NCBI GenBank assembly: GCA_023259675.1
Contig: JALRGT010000002.1
Location: forward strand, 1 to 64,000
Direction of reading: 5' to 3'
From: Flavobacterium sp.
GTDB lineage: Bacteria > Bacteroidota > Bacteroidia > Flavobacteriales > Flavobacteriaceae
Length of the DNA: 64,000 nt
A model generated the notes under the pieces. The model worked only from the letters and a program-made list of their open reading frames with translations. It made no database searches and was not told the DNA's origin. Every line of letters begins with the position of its first letter. Within the stretch, counting starts at the first letter, position 1. This document shows positions 9,240 to 18,806 of the stretch, piece by piece. The position numbers and the translations under genes were made by a program.

Positions 9240-10271
9240 CTATTCCCCTCCCCTTCTTGTAGACGAATCCCGTATAATCAGCGCTGGTTTTAAAACAATT
9301 TTTTGCCCTACACGTACTTCCGCTTTATTATTTATTTGACTGATCAATAAATTGGCGGCTCTTTTTCCCATTTCAAAACCTGGTTGATCTACCGTTGTTA
9401 AAGAAGGTACCATTACAGATGATATAGGCTCATTACTGAAACCTACGATGGCTATATCCTCCGGAATCCTTAGTCCTTGATTTTTTATATATTGCATCGC
9501 ACTAATTGCCATTACATCATTGGCCGAAAAAATACCATCTATTGGTACAGGCTGCGAGAGTAGTTTTTTTGCACACTCGACTCCATCCGACTCCATTAGT
9601 TTTGAACTAAGTACTAAGTTTTCATCTACTTCCAGATGATGCTTTTCTAAAGCCGATGTATAGCCTTTATATCTGTTTTTATATATTTCTAATTCTTGGG
9701 GTCCCGCAAAATGCGCTATTCTTTTACAACCTTGCAAAATTAAATGCTCTGTGGCGATAAACCCACCTTGAAAATCATCTATAATTACACTGCTGCTTTC
9801 CGGAATATCCAGATGCCGGTCAAAAAACACAACTGGGATATTATTTTTAATGTAATCCGATGCATTTATATTGCTTTTAGTTTCCATTGAAACAGAAATT
9901 AAAATGCCATCCACTCTGTTTTGAGAAAGTGTTTGTATCATTTTTTGTTCTCTTTCGGACTGTTCTAAAGACTGACAAATAATCAAACTGTATCCTTCTT
10001 TTTGGGTTACTTCCTCGATACCGGCAATTGCAGAAGCAAAGAAATGACGGGATATTCTGGGGACAATGAGCCCAATGGTATTGGACTTACTGTTTCGCAA
10101 GCTGGAAGCTAACAAATTTCTCTGATACCCTAATTCTTTTGCTTTGGCTATAATTTTATCTTTCGTTTTACGGGAAACTCTGGGACTGTCACTTAGTGCT
10201 CTGGAAACGGTCGAACTGTTAATTTGTAATTCTCGGGCAATATCATGAATACTTACTTTACTATTTTTCAT
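9240..10271 (-). CDS. LacI-family transcriptional regulator
   Basis: The 343-residue protein starts with a classical LacI helix-turn-helix (SIHDIARELQINSSTVSRAL, then the hinge region RKTKDKIIAKAKELGYQRN) and continues with a periplasmic-binding-protein-like effector domain (TIGLIVPRISRHFFASAIAG, DGILIS, FFDRH, FSANDVMAISAMQY, AIVGFSNEPIS). It lies downstream of the large FG-GAP/PAP2 gene on the same strand with about 250 bases between, so it probably has its own promoter. LacI proteins usually bind partly palindromic sites with a central CG; the AATCGATTG boxes near 36050 and 37600 would fit that form, but the link is inference. It is the likely local regulator of part of the glycan locus. 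Confidence 0.92.
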   Translation of the reverse strand: MKNSKVSIHDIARELQINSSTVSRALSDSPRVSRKTKDKIIAKAKELGYQRNLLASSLRNSKSNTIGLIVPRISRHFFASAIAGIEEVTQKEGYSLIICQSLEQSEREQKMIQTLSQNRVDGILISVSMETKSNINASDYIKNNIPVVFFDRHLDIPESSSVIIDDFQGGFIATEHLILQGCKRIAHFAGPQELEIYKNRYKGYTSALEKHHLEVDENLVLSSKLMESDGVECAKKLLSQPVPIDGIFSANDVMAISAMQYIKNQGLRIPEDIAIVGFSNEPISSVMVPSLTTVDQPGFEMGKRAANLLISQINNKAEVRVGQKIVLKPALIIRDSSTRRGGE

Positions 10272-10517
10272 CGGATAGCAAAATTTGAATTCATATTACT
10301 CTTTTTTAAGGTCATCATGGATTAGTCTAATAATGGCTAATTTAGTAAATAAATTAATTATAGCTTCTAATCTTTTTTTTCGTCATTAATCTAAATGGTA
10401 CATATTTTATTTTTCCCTTTTTAGGTATTTTTTTAGTTAGTAATGAAAAATCACTAGAATAATAAATTTTATCAGATTAATGAAACATCAATTATTATTA
10501 AAATAGAATTAGCTTTT

Positions 10518-13500
10518 TTATTCTTTTATTATTAATTTATTTACATTCCATTTTTCATTTGAAACATTGAGCATATAAATCCCTTGTATTAGTAATTCTA
10601 AATTAATTCTGGGAGTAATTCCTTCCACAGTTTTGCTCAAGACCAATTTCCCTTGAATATCATAAATTGTTATCTTTTTACTACCAATTTCTAATCCTGA
10701 ATCGATTATCAGCTCGCTTGCAACAGGATTAGGATAAAGTGAAATATCTGGAGTCACTGTTTCCGTTGCCAATAAATTCTTGTTGAAATATTGTAACGAA
10801 TGGGCAAATGCTTCTTTCCCTATTTCTTCTCCAATAATTCTCCCTGGCATATCATCCTGTGGAGGATGAATCCCTCCCCAAATTCTGGACAGACTACATT
10901 GGTCGGAGGCATCCCGGTAGGTTGCCCATTGTAATATCACATCCTCGGAAGGTCCTTCTTCAAAAACTAAAAATTCATTTTTATGGGCAATAAACTCTCC
11001 CATTCCTCCAGGGAAATAAGCATCGCCCGTCAATAAAGTCATCACTTCGGCTCCAGCTCTGGAATAAGTTGAATGCCCTGAAACAAATCCTGCAAATGGT
11101 GGAGTCACAAAAGAAGGTCTTTGATAAGGCCACCAATTTTCGGCTAAAATCCACCCCACACCCGCTTCATCTAAATTGGGATCTTTTATAAAATCATGCC
11201 CTTTCCAACAGTATAATTTTATCTTGCACAAATGTTCCTTATTTTCTCCAACCAAAGGATCGTTTTCTTGAACCACCTCAATATACCCTTGCTCCAGTGG
11301 AATACCTGCTACATTATAATTAGGCAAAGAAGGATCAGAACTTTGTCCTTTATCGGCCATATAGCGAATGGCCGAAATCGGCCGGATATAATCATACCAT
11401 CCTTTTATTCCCCAAGCTGTTATAGCGCAATCGTGCATGGCTCCACCCAGGATAAAATAAGCTTTAATATCCCATTCTAAATCCGTCAAAATATTACCTT
11501 CACCGTTAAATCTTTTCTTTATAAACTTACTGTCACTTACATAGTTTAATATCTCAAACCAATGCCCAGGGGGAGTTTCAGAATTGGGACCGTCAGCCCA
11601 AAACTCAGCCAAAACTCTTGTATAATCCCCTCTTAATACTTTTTGTTCAACATAAGGTTCTTTAGTATAAGGGTTTATCGGACGTCCCTTACCAATATCT
11701 CCTCCATTTGTGGCATTGTAAAAATTGGGATACTCCAAATAACTTTTTGGCAACATCGAGTAATCTATATTACCCAACGATTTAGGAGAAATATCCAATC
11801 GTACTCCATCTTTGGAATCAAGATGTGAAGACCATTTAGACACCAATGAAAAACCCCATTTGTAGATATCACTCGATTTTGAATTTTCGGTTAAACTTAA
11901 ACTAGGTGGTGTACCTGGATCGTGATAGACATTATAAGTATTTCCTACTATTTCATAAACGAATTTATCGGTCTCTTTGAGCGAGAACGGATAAACATTC
12001 CCCCATTCCGGACTTAAGAAACTGGGTGTTGTACCCGGTATCAAATTTCCGCTTTGATCTATAAAAGAATCAAACTTTAGTGGTTGCCATCTATTGGGAT
12101 CAATTGAAGATATTGGATATTCATCGGGTTTCAATAGATTCAAGGGCTGGTTTACGGGTTGGTAAAATATATTTTTATATTGATTAATTTCGTTCGAACC
12201 ATCTACTAAACCATAGTCTATAACTGTTTGCGCTATATAATTACCCAGAGCAGCCCCATCTCCATTTGAATAATCTGTAGAAGTATTTGCGGTATCGTAC
12301 CCTAATTTACTCATTAATGAATCGAAATTCTCCTGAGTTTTTATTTTGTCGGGTGAATTTCTAAAACGATAAGATAGTAACCGGTATGCTGCATAACTGA
12401 TGGCTTTATTTCTAGAATCGATAATTCTCTCAGAGGGTACAAATCCATTAAACACACTTTTAAATCCATGAACTTCTTTCCCTAAAAGATAGGTCTGGAC
12501 ATTATCATCAAAAACTGCCCAGGCATCATACATGGCCACACTGGTATGGAATAAATTTCTTGCGTGAACGGTTGGGCGCGCATAATCTTTTCTGATAGCA
12601 GCCAATAAAGCTTCGTTCCAAAGACGTGCCACCGAAAATTGGACTTTGGGCACTACAACTGGAACTGATGATAAATAAACCGTCAACTCTACTCTTTCAC
12701 TAGAGCACAAACCATTATTCTCGATAACCGAAACAACGCCTAGATTGTTGATTCCCCATTTTACTTTGATTGTTCCGCCTGTCCCTCCTTCGATAATTGT
12801 TCCTCCTGTAACTTGCCAATTGGCGGTTGAATTTGAACTAATTGGATAAGTATAGGTTTCAATACTGTCATATACCGCTTTAATATTCCCAGATATTATC
12901 CCAGATTCTAAAAGAGAACATAGGCCGGAACTAACAGTCGCATAGGGGTTATAATTACAGGAAGAAGTTGTCATACAGCCATAAACCTTTTTGCTCGGTT
13001 CAGTGGAAAGAACCGTAAAACCGTTGCCTTCTTTTACAAATACTGTTTTATTGACAGGAATATTTTGATAGGTTTCTATGATTCCTGAAGGCCATGTTAT
13101 TTTTAATTCTAGTATTTCATTGGCAGCACCCAACCCAAAATGCACTGGTTTTAAGCTTTGGGATAAAAAACCCACCCCAGAATAATACCGATATAACAAA
13201 CCTTTATTGGTTTTAACAGCTACTTTTGCTCCTATTGCATCTCTATTTGAAGTTGTCCCTTGTAAGGAAACTTTCAGCCAATTCAAATCTTTTTTCGGAT
13301 TGGTAAAATCTGTGATTTTATTTTCATAAAAAAAAGACTTTTTATCATTATTGGTAACCAAAACATCTAAATCTCCATCATTGTCATAATCAAAAACGGC
13401 TTCACCAACACTTATAGCAAGCTCTCCTAATCTTGTTTTAGTTGAACTGTCAATAAACTTATTCTCTCCATTGGCAAATAAATTTTCGAAATACTTATTA

Positions 13501-14573
13501 TTATCACTGCTTGATCCATTGTATGCAAATCCATTGACAACAAATAAATCCTCATCTCCATCAAGATCAAAATCTGAAAAAGATACATCCCAAGCCCAAC
13601 CTGCTTTTTTAACTCCCAAATCAAATGCTACATTCACAAATTTATTACCAACTGTATTAGCAAAAAGAGCATTTTCTTCTATAGCTGTAATGAAAATATC
13701 AAAAAGACCATCATTATTATAATCCCCAATTGCAATTCCCATATCATCTTTAGCATGATCCAAACCATATAAAATTGCTTGTTCTTTAAATCCTGTGCCC
13801 TTATCATTTATAAACAAATCATTGGTTTGAGAAGAATAATCATTGGCAACATATAAATCTAGGAAACCATCATTATTAAAATCGAAAGGGACACTTTGAT
13901 AAGAAAGTTTATTTACACTTCCTTGAAATAGATTACTTACATCAGAAAAAGTTCCGTTTCCATTATTTTTATATAATTTGTTACTACAAGTTGTTGACCA
14001 AACAGAAAGATACATATCCAAAAGTCCATCCTTATTGTAATCGAACCAAGTTGCACTAGTGTTTAAACAACCATTGTATTTTTGAAATCCGGCTTCTTCG
14101 GTTACTTCAATAAAAGTTCCATTTTTTTCATTATGAAAAAGTTGAATTTTGGTGGTATTCGTCAAAAATAAATCTGGGAATCCATCATTATCATAATCTC
14201 CCCAAGAGGCACCATTTTTATATCCTGCTAATCCCGCAAAAGTTTCAGCGACTTCAGTTGATGGAAACAAATTCACTAAACCTGAACCATCTGTTACATC
14301 AGCAAAAGTACCGTCATTATTATTTCTAAACAACCTGCTGTGACTGGAAGCCACACCATTTTCATCTTTTGCTCTGGCCACGACAAATAGATCCAAATCA
14401 TTGTCCCCATCATAATCAGCGACAGCAACACCATTATTTTTTTCTAAAACACCTAATCCCGAAACAGTTTCTACCCTTTCAAAAGTCTGGGCATTTAAAA
14501 AATTTACAGTTAATAGACAGCTGTAAATTGAAATTAAAAAACAATATTTTAAAATTGATTTATTAAACTCCAT
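10518..14573 (-). CDS. Secreted FG-GAP/ASPIC propeller fused to PAP2/vanadium-haloperoxidase-like domain with T9SS tail
   Basis: The 1351-residue protein has a signal peptide (about 1-29), then seven FG-GAP-type repeats with calcium-binding D-x-D-x-D-G-x-x-D cores (about 45-420), and an ASPIC/UnbV domain (about 445-510, FGLGAANEILELKITWPSG). A short Cys-containing linker and a PKD-like domain follow (about 560-640). The large helical domain (about 650-1260) carries the three PAP2/vanadium-haloperoxidase motifs: K-x6-R-P in KGWYDYIRP near 1056, SGHS near 1164, and SRIWGGIHPPQDD near 1228. The C-terminus is a T9SS sorting domain (ISLYPNPVASELIID onward). It may be an extracellular acid phosphatase or a halogen-oxidising enzyme; the motifs do not tell which. 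It is the last gene of the GH128-GH16-DUF2264 gene run, 42 bases after DUF2264. Confidence 0.82.
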   Translation of the reverse strand: MEFNKSILKYCFLISIYSCLLTVNFLNAQTFERVETVSGLGVLEKNNGVAVADYDGDNDLDLFVVARAKDENGVASSHSRLFRNNNDGTFADVTDGSGLVNLFPSTEVAETFAGLAGYKNGASWGDYDNDGFPDLFLTNTTKIQLFHNEKNGTFIEVTEEAGFQKYNGCLNTSATWFDYNKDGLLDMYLSVWSTTCSNKLYKNNGNGTFSDVSNLFQGSVNKLSYQSVPFDFNNDGFLDLYVANDYSSQTNDLFINDKGTGFKEQAILYGLDHAKDDMGIAIGDYNNDGLFDIFITAIEENALFANTVGNKFVNVAFDLGVKKAGWAWDVSFSDFDLDGDEDLFVVNGFAYNGSSSDNNKYFENLFANGENKFIDSSTKTRLGELAISVGEAVFDYDNDGDLDVLVTNNDKKSFFYENKITDFTNPKKDLNWLKVSLQGTTSNRDAIGAKVAVKTNKGLLYRYYSGVGFLSQSLKPVHFGLGAANEILELKITWPSGIIETYQNIPVNKTVFVKEGNGFTVLSTEPSKKVYGCMTTSSCNYNPYATVSSGLCSLLESGIISGNIKAVYDSIETYTYPISSNSTANWQVTGGTIIEGGTGGTIKVKWGINNLGVVSVIENNGLCSSERVELTVYLSSVPVVVPKVQFSVARLWNEALLAAIRKDYARPTVHARNLFHTSVAMYDAWAVFDDNVQTYLLGKEVHGFKSVFNGFVPSERIIDSRNKAISYAAYRLLSYRFRNSPDKIKTQENFDSLMSKLGYDTANTSTDYSNGDGAALGNYIAQTVIDYGLVDGSNEINQYKNIFYQPVNQPLNLLKPDEYPISSIDPNRWQPLKFDSFIDQSGNLIPGTTPSFLSPEWGNVYPFSLKETDKFVYEIVGNTYNVYHDPGTPPSLSLTENSKSSDIYKWGFSLVSKWSSHLDSKDGVRLDISPKSLGNIDYSMLPKSYLEYPNFYNATNGGDIGKGRPINPYTKEPYVEQKVLRGDYTRVLAEFWADGPNSETPPGHWFEILNYVSDSKFIKKRFNGEGNILTDLEWDIKAYFILGGAMHDCAITAWGIKGWYDYIRPISAIRYMADKGQSSDPSLPNYNVAGIPLEQGYIEVVQENDPLVGENKEHLCKIKLYCWKGHDFIKDPNLDEAGVGWILAENWWPYQRPSFVTPPFAGFVSGHSTYSRAGAEVMTLLTGDAYFPGGMGEFIAHKNEFLVFEEGPSEDVILQWATYRDASDQCSLSRIWGGIHPPQDDMPGRIIGEEIGKEAFAHSLQYFNKNLLATETVTPDISLYPNPVASELIIDSGLEIGSKKITIYDIQGKLVLSKTVEGITPRINLELLIQGIYMLNVSNEKWNVNKLIIKE

Positions 14574-14615
14574 ACCAATTACTTTATCATTAATTTTCTT
14601 AAACTGAAATAAAAA

Positions 14616-16619
14616 TTAAAAAATAATCTTTTTGCTTTCTCCATTTATTTTTACCTCAATACTATTATCCAGCCTTTTAATTTTTCCGACAGGCAATAAT
14701 TCCTTTTTCGAAAATTTTTCTCCTGATTTTTTCCAAAGCATCAAAGTGCCATAAATATTCGATTGCTCATTTGGTTTAAAATCATGAGCTACATCAATCA
14801 CGGTACTATTTTCACTTTCCGGATGTAAACCTTTGGCCGAAATCACTTCCGTTTTATCCCAGCCTAAAAGTGGAATCATAGCCAATTGATATTTTCCATT
14901 ATCGATAATAGTAACCTGATGTCCTTTTACTTTTCTTGTACTAGTTGTAATCTCTTTATCTAATTGTGGCAAAGCATAATGCCCCAATCGCATTGATATT
15001 GATTCGGAACTATTATTTCGGTCTATTCTTAAAATACCATTGGACAAAGGAATATCTGCCAAACTCATTTTTATATTCTCATTGGTTTCTAAAACTGCAT
15101 CGCGATAATAAATGCCATTTTCGAATTTTTTAAAGGTAAATAATCGGAGCGGCTCCCATTCTTGATTTTTATTTTTGAAAACGTAATTCATCGCCACTTC
15201 TCCATTTTCTCCATCGGCTTGCCAAGGGAAAGCACTACTATAAGACAATCGATTATAATTTTCTGTTGAACGGAATCCTTGCCAATCCTCTTTTTTCTTT
15301 TCGTGACACCAGGCTCTAATTTCTGAGGCTCCAATTTCTGGGTAATCCGTAATCAATATTTTCGACTCTTCTTGAAAGTTATTATAAACTTGGTCTTTTT
15401 TGAATTCGGTTTCCCAAGGTCCTTCATTTTCTTTTGCTGTCCAAAAAGGATTATCATCCGGTAATAAAAGTCCTAGAAAGGCTTTTCCCATCCAATACAC
15501 ACTTCCTCTACAACTATATACTTGCACAGTAGGTTCAAATGCGCCATAAAAACCTAGCGTAGGTACGCTCTCTTTCATGAAATCTGGATGCAGTAAAAAT
15601 TGTTTTAAAACCCCAGATGAAATTCTTCGCAGCCATCCATTATTAACTCTAGAATCCTTTTCTAATCCCATAAAAGGAAAGGGGGCGATAGAAGCAATTC
15701 GATAACTATTACTCCGCCCATACATTATCATCTCTCCATTACGAGAAAACATTAAAGGATAATTTGCATTCAGGTCTTTGAAATTGTTTCTGAATTTTGA
15801 AGCATATTCCGGATAATATTTATTTCCAAAATATTCAGACCATAATGCTCCATATAATTGATAGCCCCACATACTATAATAATCATAGGCTGGATTATCA
15901 TTGTACCATCCTTCACCACGATAATCGTCTAATGATTTTTGCAGATACTCAACTAATAATTTTTCATTTACGGGATACCCTTGTTCTTTGAAAAAACTCA
16001 ACACAAAAATGTTAAAAAACTTCCAGTTGGAAGGTACTGTTGGGCCATCGCCATAACTCAACATGGAATGCGCCAAAGCATCTTTTTGATCCTGCGGCAA
16101 TGGATTCCATAAGACTTCAGGATTTGTCAACAATGAAATAGCAATAGCACCATATTCAACCAAATTCTGACTCGGTCCTCCATTTTTGGAACGGGGAATA
16201 ATATAAGCTGGACTAGTGGGATCGATTAATTTAGTAAATTGATGTCTGTAATAATCAGCCACTTTAATATTATGAATCACCAAATCGGGATTCTCTTTTA
16301 GTAGCGGAGAAGCAATAAATAAAGTTCTGCTTAATCCTTCTAATTTTTCTGTAGGCACCTTACTCTCCTCTAGAGGATAACTTTTCCCTGGTTGTTTAGG
16401 AAACTTCATTGGATCATCTAGATTATGGATATAACCAAAGGCTCCTTCCAATAGATACAGCGCAGCATCTCTCCAATGCTGTTTGGTCATCCCAGTGTAA
16501 GGACTTATCTCAAAATCGGGATTAACAATTTTAAAAACATTGTCAGTGTTTTCTTTTTGTTGCGAAAATAAAGACAAACTAAAAATAAAGGTTAACAACA
16601 AAATTTTCAAATTCTTCAT
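14616..16619 (-). CDS. DUF2264-domain secreted protein, possible GH154-type glucuronidase
   Basis: The 667-residue protein has a signal peptide (about 1-19, ending SLFSQQ) followed by a DUF2264 domain over nearly all its length. Typical blocks are MTKQHWRDAALYLLEGAF (about 44-61), the LSRTLFIASPLL segment, PRSKNGGPSQNLVEYGAIAI, WKFFNIFVLSFF, DNPAYDYYSMWGYQLYG and MYGRSNSYRIA. From memory, DUF2264 overlaps the CAZy family GH154, which includes a beta-glucuronidase; that would suit the uronate genes nearby, but I cannot confirm the assignment. It is 23 bases upstream of the FG-GAP/PAP2 gene's operon gap and follows the zinc-peptidase-like lipoprotein gene. A decayed relative of this gene lies at 23715-23901. 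Confidence 0.78.
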   Translation of the reverse strand: MKNLKILLLTFIFSLSLFSQQKENTDNVFKIVNPDFEISPYTGMTKQHWRDAALYLLEGAFGYIHNLDDPMKFPKQPGKSYPLEESKVPTEKLEGLSRTLFIASPLLKENPDLVIHNIKVADYYRHQFTKLIDPTSPAYIIPRSKNGGPSQNLVEYGAIAISLLTNPEVLWNPLPQDQKDALAHSMLSYGDGPTVPSNWKFFNIFVLSFFKEQGYPVNEKLLVEYLQKSLDDYRGEGWYNDNPAYDYYSMWGYQLYGALWSEYFGNKYYPEYASKFRNNFKDLNANYPLMFSRNGEMIMYGRSNSYRIASIAPFPFMGLEKDSRVNNGWLRRISSGVLKQFLLHPDFMKESVPTLGFYGAFEPTVQVYSCRGSVYWMGKAFLGLLLPDDNPFWTAKENEGPWETEFKKDQVYNNFQEESKILITDYPEIGASEIRAWCHEKKKEDWQGFRSTENYNRLSYSSAFPWQADGENGEVAMNYVFKNKNQEWEPLRLFTFKKFENGIYYRDAVLETNENIKMSLADIPLSNGILRIDRNNSSESISMRLGHYALPQLDKEITTSTRKVKGHQVTIIDNGKYQLAMIPLLGWDKTEVISAKGLHPESENSTVIDVAHDFKPNEQSNIYGTLMLWKKSGEKFSKKELLPVGKIKRLDNSIEVKINGESKKIIF

Positions 16620-16642
16620 AACTTCTAAAATTCAAATAAATT

Positions 16643-17839
16643 TTAATTACTAGGCATTCCATCTGCTTTCATTCCTTGTAGTATTAAAGCATTCATGATA
16701 TAAAGCAAATCGCTACCATCATCTTCCCAAGATCCGTTAATTCCATAAGGCCAAAAATGGGTACTATCCCCTTTTACAACAGCATTTGGATCATTGGTCA
16801 TCATTTTCAAAATTTCATTTGCTCTAGTTCCATGCCAAGTACCTGCGTACATTAATTCCCAATATTTTGAATGCTGACCTACTCCTACCGTATGTGCCAT
16901 TTCGTGCATTGCCGTTCCTGCTTTTTGATAAGCAGCATTAGAACCAACATTAATCCAACCCGCAAAATTGGCATCGGCAGTAGGTGTGCCTGGGGAATAA
17001 TTTACCGTTACCTTCTTTACAATTGAGGTAAAGTTATTATAATATTCCGTAGCTATATCAAAAGCTATTTTAATACGGTTCACAGTTGCTTCATCGGCCC
17101 CGTTTTGATTAAATGAATAGGTGAAATTTCCTTTTTTTATAGTACTTATTACAAATTCTTCTCCATACAAAACAGCATTTGATGTTACTGCATAGGGCCT
17201 AATATAGTACAAAGTTTCTGGTGTTAAATTTGAGATACGTTGTTTAAATTTACCCTCTACTTTATCTCTAGCAATTTTACTATCAGTAATTGTAGGTTCT
17301 TTTACCGTATTATAAACCAATCCAATTTCTTGAATGGTTAAATCTCCATGTTCTTTTAACTCTACATCAAGAAATAAATCATGCGCACCAGCCACTTTTA
17401 TTCCTCCTAGAACTAGTAATGGAGAGGCTAAATCTTTAGTTTTAAAACTTATTTGATTGCCATAAGCAACCCCTTTTTTGTTTACCACATAAGCTCTTGC
17501 ATAATATACCGTAGCTCCTTCTAAATCTGTTAAATCTACTTTAAACTCCCCAGAACCTTTAGTAACACTAGCCAATTTTTTTGTGCCTTGATAGGTAGGA
17601 CTAGCTGTAGTACCATAACACACTCCTCGCTCTGTAACACTACTTCCACCATCACTTTCGAGCATGCCCCACACTACAGCTTGCTTTGCTGCAATTTCCT
17701 CAGCTTCTTTTGTTTGCAAAGTTGCTAATTTCCCAACCGTAACAGGCTCTTCTACCTCAACACCACCTGATGAACTTCCAGAAGAGCAAGAACAAACAAC
17801 TAGTAATAACAGTAGAAATGAATCAATACTTTTTCTCAT
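16643..17839 (-). CDS. Lipoprotein with two FN3-like domains and a zinc-metallopeptidase-like domain
   Basis: I chose the ATG at 17839 rather than the one at 17917 because it begins a clean lipoprotein signal (MRKSIDSFLLLLLVVCSCSS), followed by a G/S-rich linker. The 398-residue product has two FN3-like modules (about 35-130 and 135-225, each ending in a YGNQISF or YGEEFVI strand). A C-terminal domain follows with HEMAHTVGVGQH near residue 315, an HExxH zinc site followed by G and a third His, as in metzincin-type peptidases, although the last spacing is one residue longer than the usual HExxHxxGxxH. It is probably anchored in the outer membrane. It sits between the GH16 and DUF2264 genes. 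Whether it cleaves protein or serves as a binding protein is open. Confidence 0.7.
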   Translation of the reverse strand: MRKSIDSFLLLLLVVCSCSSGSSSGGVEVEEPVTVGKLATLQTKEAEEIAAKQAVVWGMLESDGGSSVTERGVCYGTTASPTYQGTKKLASVTKGSGEFKVDLTDLEGATVYYARAYVVNKKGVAYGNQISFKTKDLASPLLVLGGIKVAGAHDLFLDVELKEHGDLTIQEIGLVYNTVKEPTITDSKIARDKVEGKFKQRISNLTPETLYYIRPYAVTSNAVLYGEEFVISTIKKGNFTYSFNQNGADEATVNRIKIAFDIATEYYNNFTSIVKKVTVNYSPGTPTADANFAGWINVGSNAAYQKAGTAMHEMAHTVGVGQHSKYWELMYAGTWHGTRANEILKMMTNDPNAVVKGDSTHFWPYGINGSWEDDGSDLLYIMNALILQGMKADGMPSN

Positions 17840-17925
17840 ATTTTTTATTTTTATTTGTTTTTTTTTTAATCTAAATTCCAGCAATCTGGTTTTTATTAAA
17901 CCATAAAATTCGAACATCTGATTTT

Positions 17926-18780
17926 TTATTTTTTTTGATAGACTCTGATATAATCAATACTGTATTTTGAAGGAAAACTTTTTTTATTAAATTCTCCTCC
18001 TTCGGTTCCTCCTACAGCCAAATTAACCAACAAATAATGAGGTTGTAAAAAAGGTTTAATCAATTGCTTACTATCAATTATTGTTTCATTTATTGAAGTT
18101 TCGTTCATTAATTGATTATCTACATACAATTTGATTGAATTTTCATCCCAGTCCATTTTCCAAATATGAAATTCATCTGCCCAAGAATCCTTTTTGAAAT
18201 CACTCAACAAAGCCGTTTTACTATTCCATGCCGTGGCTCCCGAAACTGATTTCCATGCCACATTGGCTAGTATTTTCCCCCTATAATATTCCATTATATC
18301 AATCTCACCATTGGCAGGCCAATTACCTTGAACGCCTAATGTCCAGAATGCGGGCCACATCCCTTTTGCTACAGGAATTTTTGCTCTCATTTCAAATCGG
18401 CCATACTTCCAGGAATGTTTTCCTCTGGTAATCAAACAAGAGGAAGTTACTCGAATAGAATCACGATTTTTACGCCAGTCTTTATCATCATAGGACACAA
18501 AATGGGGATTAATTCTACTTTCTGTTTTAGCTTCTATAATCAGAAAACCATTTTGACAATAAGCATTCTCCTTTTGATACCATTGATTTTCATTATTTCT
18601 GACAAAGCCTTCCTCATAATTCCAATTCTTTTCATCAGGAGCACCATTTACATTAAATTCATCATGCCATACTAAATTATACCCTTTATATTTAGGATAT
18701 TTTTCCTTGTTCATGACAAAACCGGAAATGAGTATTAATACGATTCCGAAAACCAAAAACTTAAAAGTGATAAATTTCAT
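17926..18780 (-). CDS. GH16 family endo-beta-glucanase (laminarinase-like)
   Basis: The 284-residue protein has an N-terminal hydrophobic signal/anchor (about 5-22) and a single GH16 jelly-roll domain. The catalytic motif GEIDIMEYY (near residues 157-165) has the E-x-D-x-x-E form with both catalytic glutamates, as in laminarinases and agarases rather than lichenases. Other family blocks are YNLVWHDEFN near the N-terminus, YGRFEMRAKIP, GMWPAFWTLG, FHIWKMDWDENSIKLYVDNQ and the final YSIDYIRVYQK strand. Expected role: endo-cleavage of beta-1,3-(1,4)-glucan at the surface or in the periplasm. It is flanked by the FN3 lipoprotein and zinc-peptidase-like lipoprotein genes in a tightly spaced run. 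Exact specificity within GH16 is not decided. Confidence 0.88.
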   Translation of the reverse strand: MKFITFKFLVFGIVLILISGFVMNKEKYPKYKGYNLVWHDEFNVNGAPDEKNWNYEEGFVRNNENQWYQKENAYCQNGFLIIEAKTESRINPHFVSYDDKDWRKNRDSIRVTSSCLITRGKHSWKYGRFEMRAKIPVAKGMWPAFWTLGVQGNWPANGEIDIMEYYRGKILANVAWKSVSGATAWNSKTALLSDFKKDSWADEFHIWKMDWDENSIKLYVDNQLMNETSINETIIDSKQLIKPFLQPHYLLVNLAVGGTEGGEFNKKSFPSKYSIDYIRVYQKK

Positions 18781-18806
18781 TTAAGTACATTTTTAATTAA
18801 AAAAAC

